Of a DNA stretch of 20,772 nucleotides, positions 19,703-20,772 are shown in pieces; positions within the stretch are counted from its first letter, which is position 1, and the number at the start of each line of letters is the position of its first letter. This stretch comes from a virus. A model generated the notes under the pieces. The model was not told where the DNA came from. It saw only the letters and a list, made by a program, of their open reading frames with translations, and ran no database searches. The position numbers and the translations under genes are program-made. The stretch lies in IMG/VR virus record IMGVR_UViG_3300044631_000103, positions 1 through 20,772 of that record; one strand, 5' to 3'.

Positions 19703-20038
19703 TTAAGTAATTTCACGCCCACTGGCACGAATGGTCAATGATGTGGCTGCGCTTGCAATGGTAGATATAAAACTGCCAGACTCCAATGCTTGCCCGACCA
19801 ATTCAGGGAATGTGTAGGTCTCATCTGGTGCAATGCTTCTGGTGTCCACAATCAGATTAGTTACGCCTGCTGTGCCGCCACTTGTCACCAAGTTAACGCT
19901 GATCGTTACATTTCCTGCTGTGGTATTGGTGGCAGTGAATTTGTCAATGATCGCTTTACAGTTCACAGCTGTGTACTGCGTAGTCTGTGTGCCTTCGGCC
20001 TGTTTTGGTGGTATCAGCACCTTGATTGATACGGTCAT
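19703..20038 (-). CDS. Small beta-sandwich-like virion protein, paralogue 1
   Basis: 111 residues from the ATG at 20038, with AAGGAGTATGAA just upstream; a longer reading from 20068 adds a poor lead. MTVSIKVLIPPKQAEGTQTT, QYTAVNCKAIIDKFTATNTT and AGNVTISVNLVTSGGTAGVT are alternating strands, ending SLTIRASGREIT. It is clearly related to the next gene: both have YT ... FxxxNTTA ... xxVxLV.SxGxAG ... LTI.ASG.E.T. Small beta-rich proteins like this decorate capsids or tail fibres in podoviruses. Function is inferred. Confidence 0.75.
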   Translation of the reverse strand: MTVSIKVLIPPKQAEGTQTTQYTAVNCKAIIDKFTATNTTAGNVTISVNLVTSGGTAGVTNLIVDTRSIAPDETYTFPELVGQALESGSFISTIASAATSLTIRASGREIT

Positions 20039-20048
20039 TTCATACTCC

Positions 20049-20384
20049 TTATGTGGCTTCGCCACCACTTGCGATGATTGTGAGGCCAGTCGATGCTGCT
20101 TGAATTTGAATGGTATCCCCCGCGTTCAGTACCTCAATGCCGTTGTATTGCAAGGCGTTATTGGCTGGCACAGACACATCGTATAGGAAAGCATTTCCAG
20201 TTCCAGCCGAACCTGCTGATGGAACTAAAAAGACTCTCACGTTTATGGCGGCTGCCGTTGTATTGGCAATGCTGAATTCTTTGAGCAACGTGCGTGTACT
20301 GGCTGGAACAGTGTAAAGCGTAGTCACGCCAGTGGTGATGGCGGCTTGGCCTAATTTAACAGGGGTAATTACATCGAAAGCCAT
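20049..20384 (-). CDS. Small beta-sandwich-like virion protein, paralogue 2
   Basis: 111 residues, the same length as its paralogue downstream. MAFDVITPVKLGQAAITTGV, TTLYTVPASTRTLLKEFSIA, NTTAAAINVRVFLVPSAGSA and GLTIIASGGEAT are short beta strands with Ser/Thr/Gly/Ala loops. The shared pattern from the NTTA segment to the end indicates tandem duplication. The gene overlaps the preceding one by 16 bases. It could be a capsid decoration protein, and no membrane segment or cysteine is present. Confidence 0.75.
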   Translation of the reverse strand: MAFDVITPVKLGQAAITTGVTTLYTVPASTRTLLKEFSIANTTAAAINVRVFLVPSAGSAGTGNAFLYDVSVPANNALQYNGIEVLNAGDTIQIQAASTGLTIIASGGEAT

Positions 20385-20772
20385 ATCAGCACCTGATTAG
20401 ATCTTACCCTTGGGGTTTGGTTTGCATAAGGCAAGATGCCATTTACATCATGCTCCAATTCGATATTATTACGCACAGGGGCTAGTGCAAGCAAATCCAA
20501 TGCTTGAGCCAATCTTGGGATAGCATCTAATGTCTGTTGCACCTTGGCGTTGAGGACAGCATCATCAACTGAGGTATCTTGCGCCAATGCACTTAATTGT
20601 GCCAATGCCTCATTTGCTGTTGCCGCTGCCGTGTCTGCCTGATACTCAAAGTCAGTCCCGACAATAACTTGCAGTTGGTCAACAGTGGAAAACAGCAATT
20701 CAAACTGTCTGATCTGTTGTTGATCGGTCAGAAACTCCGCAAGCTGGTCACGGGTCAAGTTAAGTTTGCGGG
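20369..20772 (-). CDS. Unknown phage protein, 5' end beyond window
   Basis: The frame is open to the right edge (RKLNLTRDQLAEFLTDQQQI precedes RQFELLFSTVDQLQ), so the true start is outside or at the edge; a TTG at 20758 would start inside a better-looking sequence and is not favoured. The protein is acidic and helical: an N-terminal TRDQLAEFL ... QFE motif, a long Ala/Gln-rich helix, then LDLLALAPVRNNIELEHDVN near the end. Proteins of this shape occur beside capsid genes in podoviruses. I cannot name a function. It overlaps the next gene by 16 bases. Confidence 0.7.
   Translation of the reverse strand, partial: RKLNLTRDQLAEFLTDQQQIRQFELLFSTVDQLQVIVGTDFEYQADTAAATANEALAQLSALAQDTSVDDAVLNAKVQQTLDAIPRLAQALDLLALAPVRNNIELEHDVNGILPYANQTPRVRSNQVLIWLSM

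Noticed and set aside
1-20772. CRISPR arrays, tRNA genes, integrase, attachment sites, diversity-generating retroelement
   Set aside because: No regular spaced repeats, no cloverleaf noticed by eye, no recombinase or reverse transcriptase frame, and no template/variable repeat pair near the fibre genes. A tRNA search program would be needed for full certainty.

Overview
The window is part of a tailed-phage genome (or a closely related prophage) with a podovirus-type virion. Everything readable is phage-like. There is no rRNA, tRNA, CRISPR array, insertion sequence or metabolic operon. Genes are tightly packed, with many ATGA, GTGA or TAATG stop/start overlaps. The style of the early genes suggests a Gram-negative, probably proteobacterial host, perhaps a freshwater Burkholderiales; that host guess is inference only. 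The window is a fragment: a methyltransferase runs off the left edge and a virion-region gene enters from the right edge. Terminase, portal, capsid and any integrase are not in view.

Region A (1-5217, leftward) resembles a lambda PR operon in mirror image. A 50-residue Cro/YdaS-like regulator is followed by a DUF1376 replication protein in the position of lambda O, a lambda P-like helicase loader, a beta-class DNA methyltransferase, two small overlapping genes, RusA resolvase, NinB, small genes, a zinc-ribbon protein and an HNH protein. After an intrinsic terminator comes a ParB-like/methyltransferase fusion. The O-like gene carries six tandem heptamers beside a strong hairpin, a candidate origin. 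The divergent early control region (5218-5350) holds a rightward promoter with a dyad over its -10 box and a leftward -10 box placed so that the Cro-like mRNA would be leaderless. No CI-type repressor gene lies between them.

Region B (5351-8389, rightward) matches the lambda PL side. Small unknown genes and a 30-residue membrane peptide precede a recombination set: a DUF1071-type single-strand annealing protein, a YqaJ/lambda-Exo-type nuclease and a small SSB-like protein ending in DIPF. A winged-helix protein and a zinc-finger protein close the operon.

Region C (8375-20772, leftward) is the late region. Read in the direction of transcription it gives virion-associated small proteins, then an ejection module in the P22 order (gp7-like, gp20-like, gp16-like). 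A free-standing P22-tailspike-like head-binding protein, a tail fibre, a pectate-lyase-like beta-helix tailspike and small accessory proteins follow. The end is a lysis region crowded with small membrane proteins, a three-helix holin-like protein and a GH24 endolysin. Regions B and C converge with a 15-bp overlap at 8375-8389.

The genome is therefore a mosaic of lambda-type replication, recombination and control with P22-type DNA delivery. The most interesting points are the mirrored early switch with no repressor gene between its promoters, the heptamer array in the O-like gene, a broken ATGA junction at about 2660, several genes of 50 residues or fewer, and the dense membrane-protein cluster before the endolysin.
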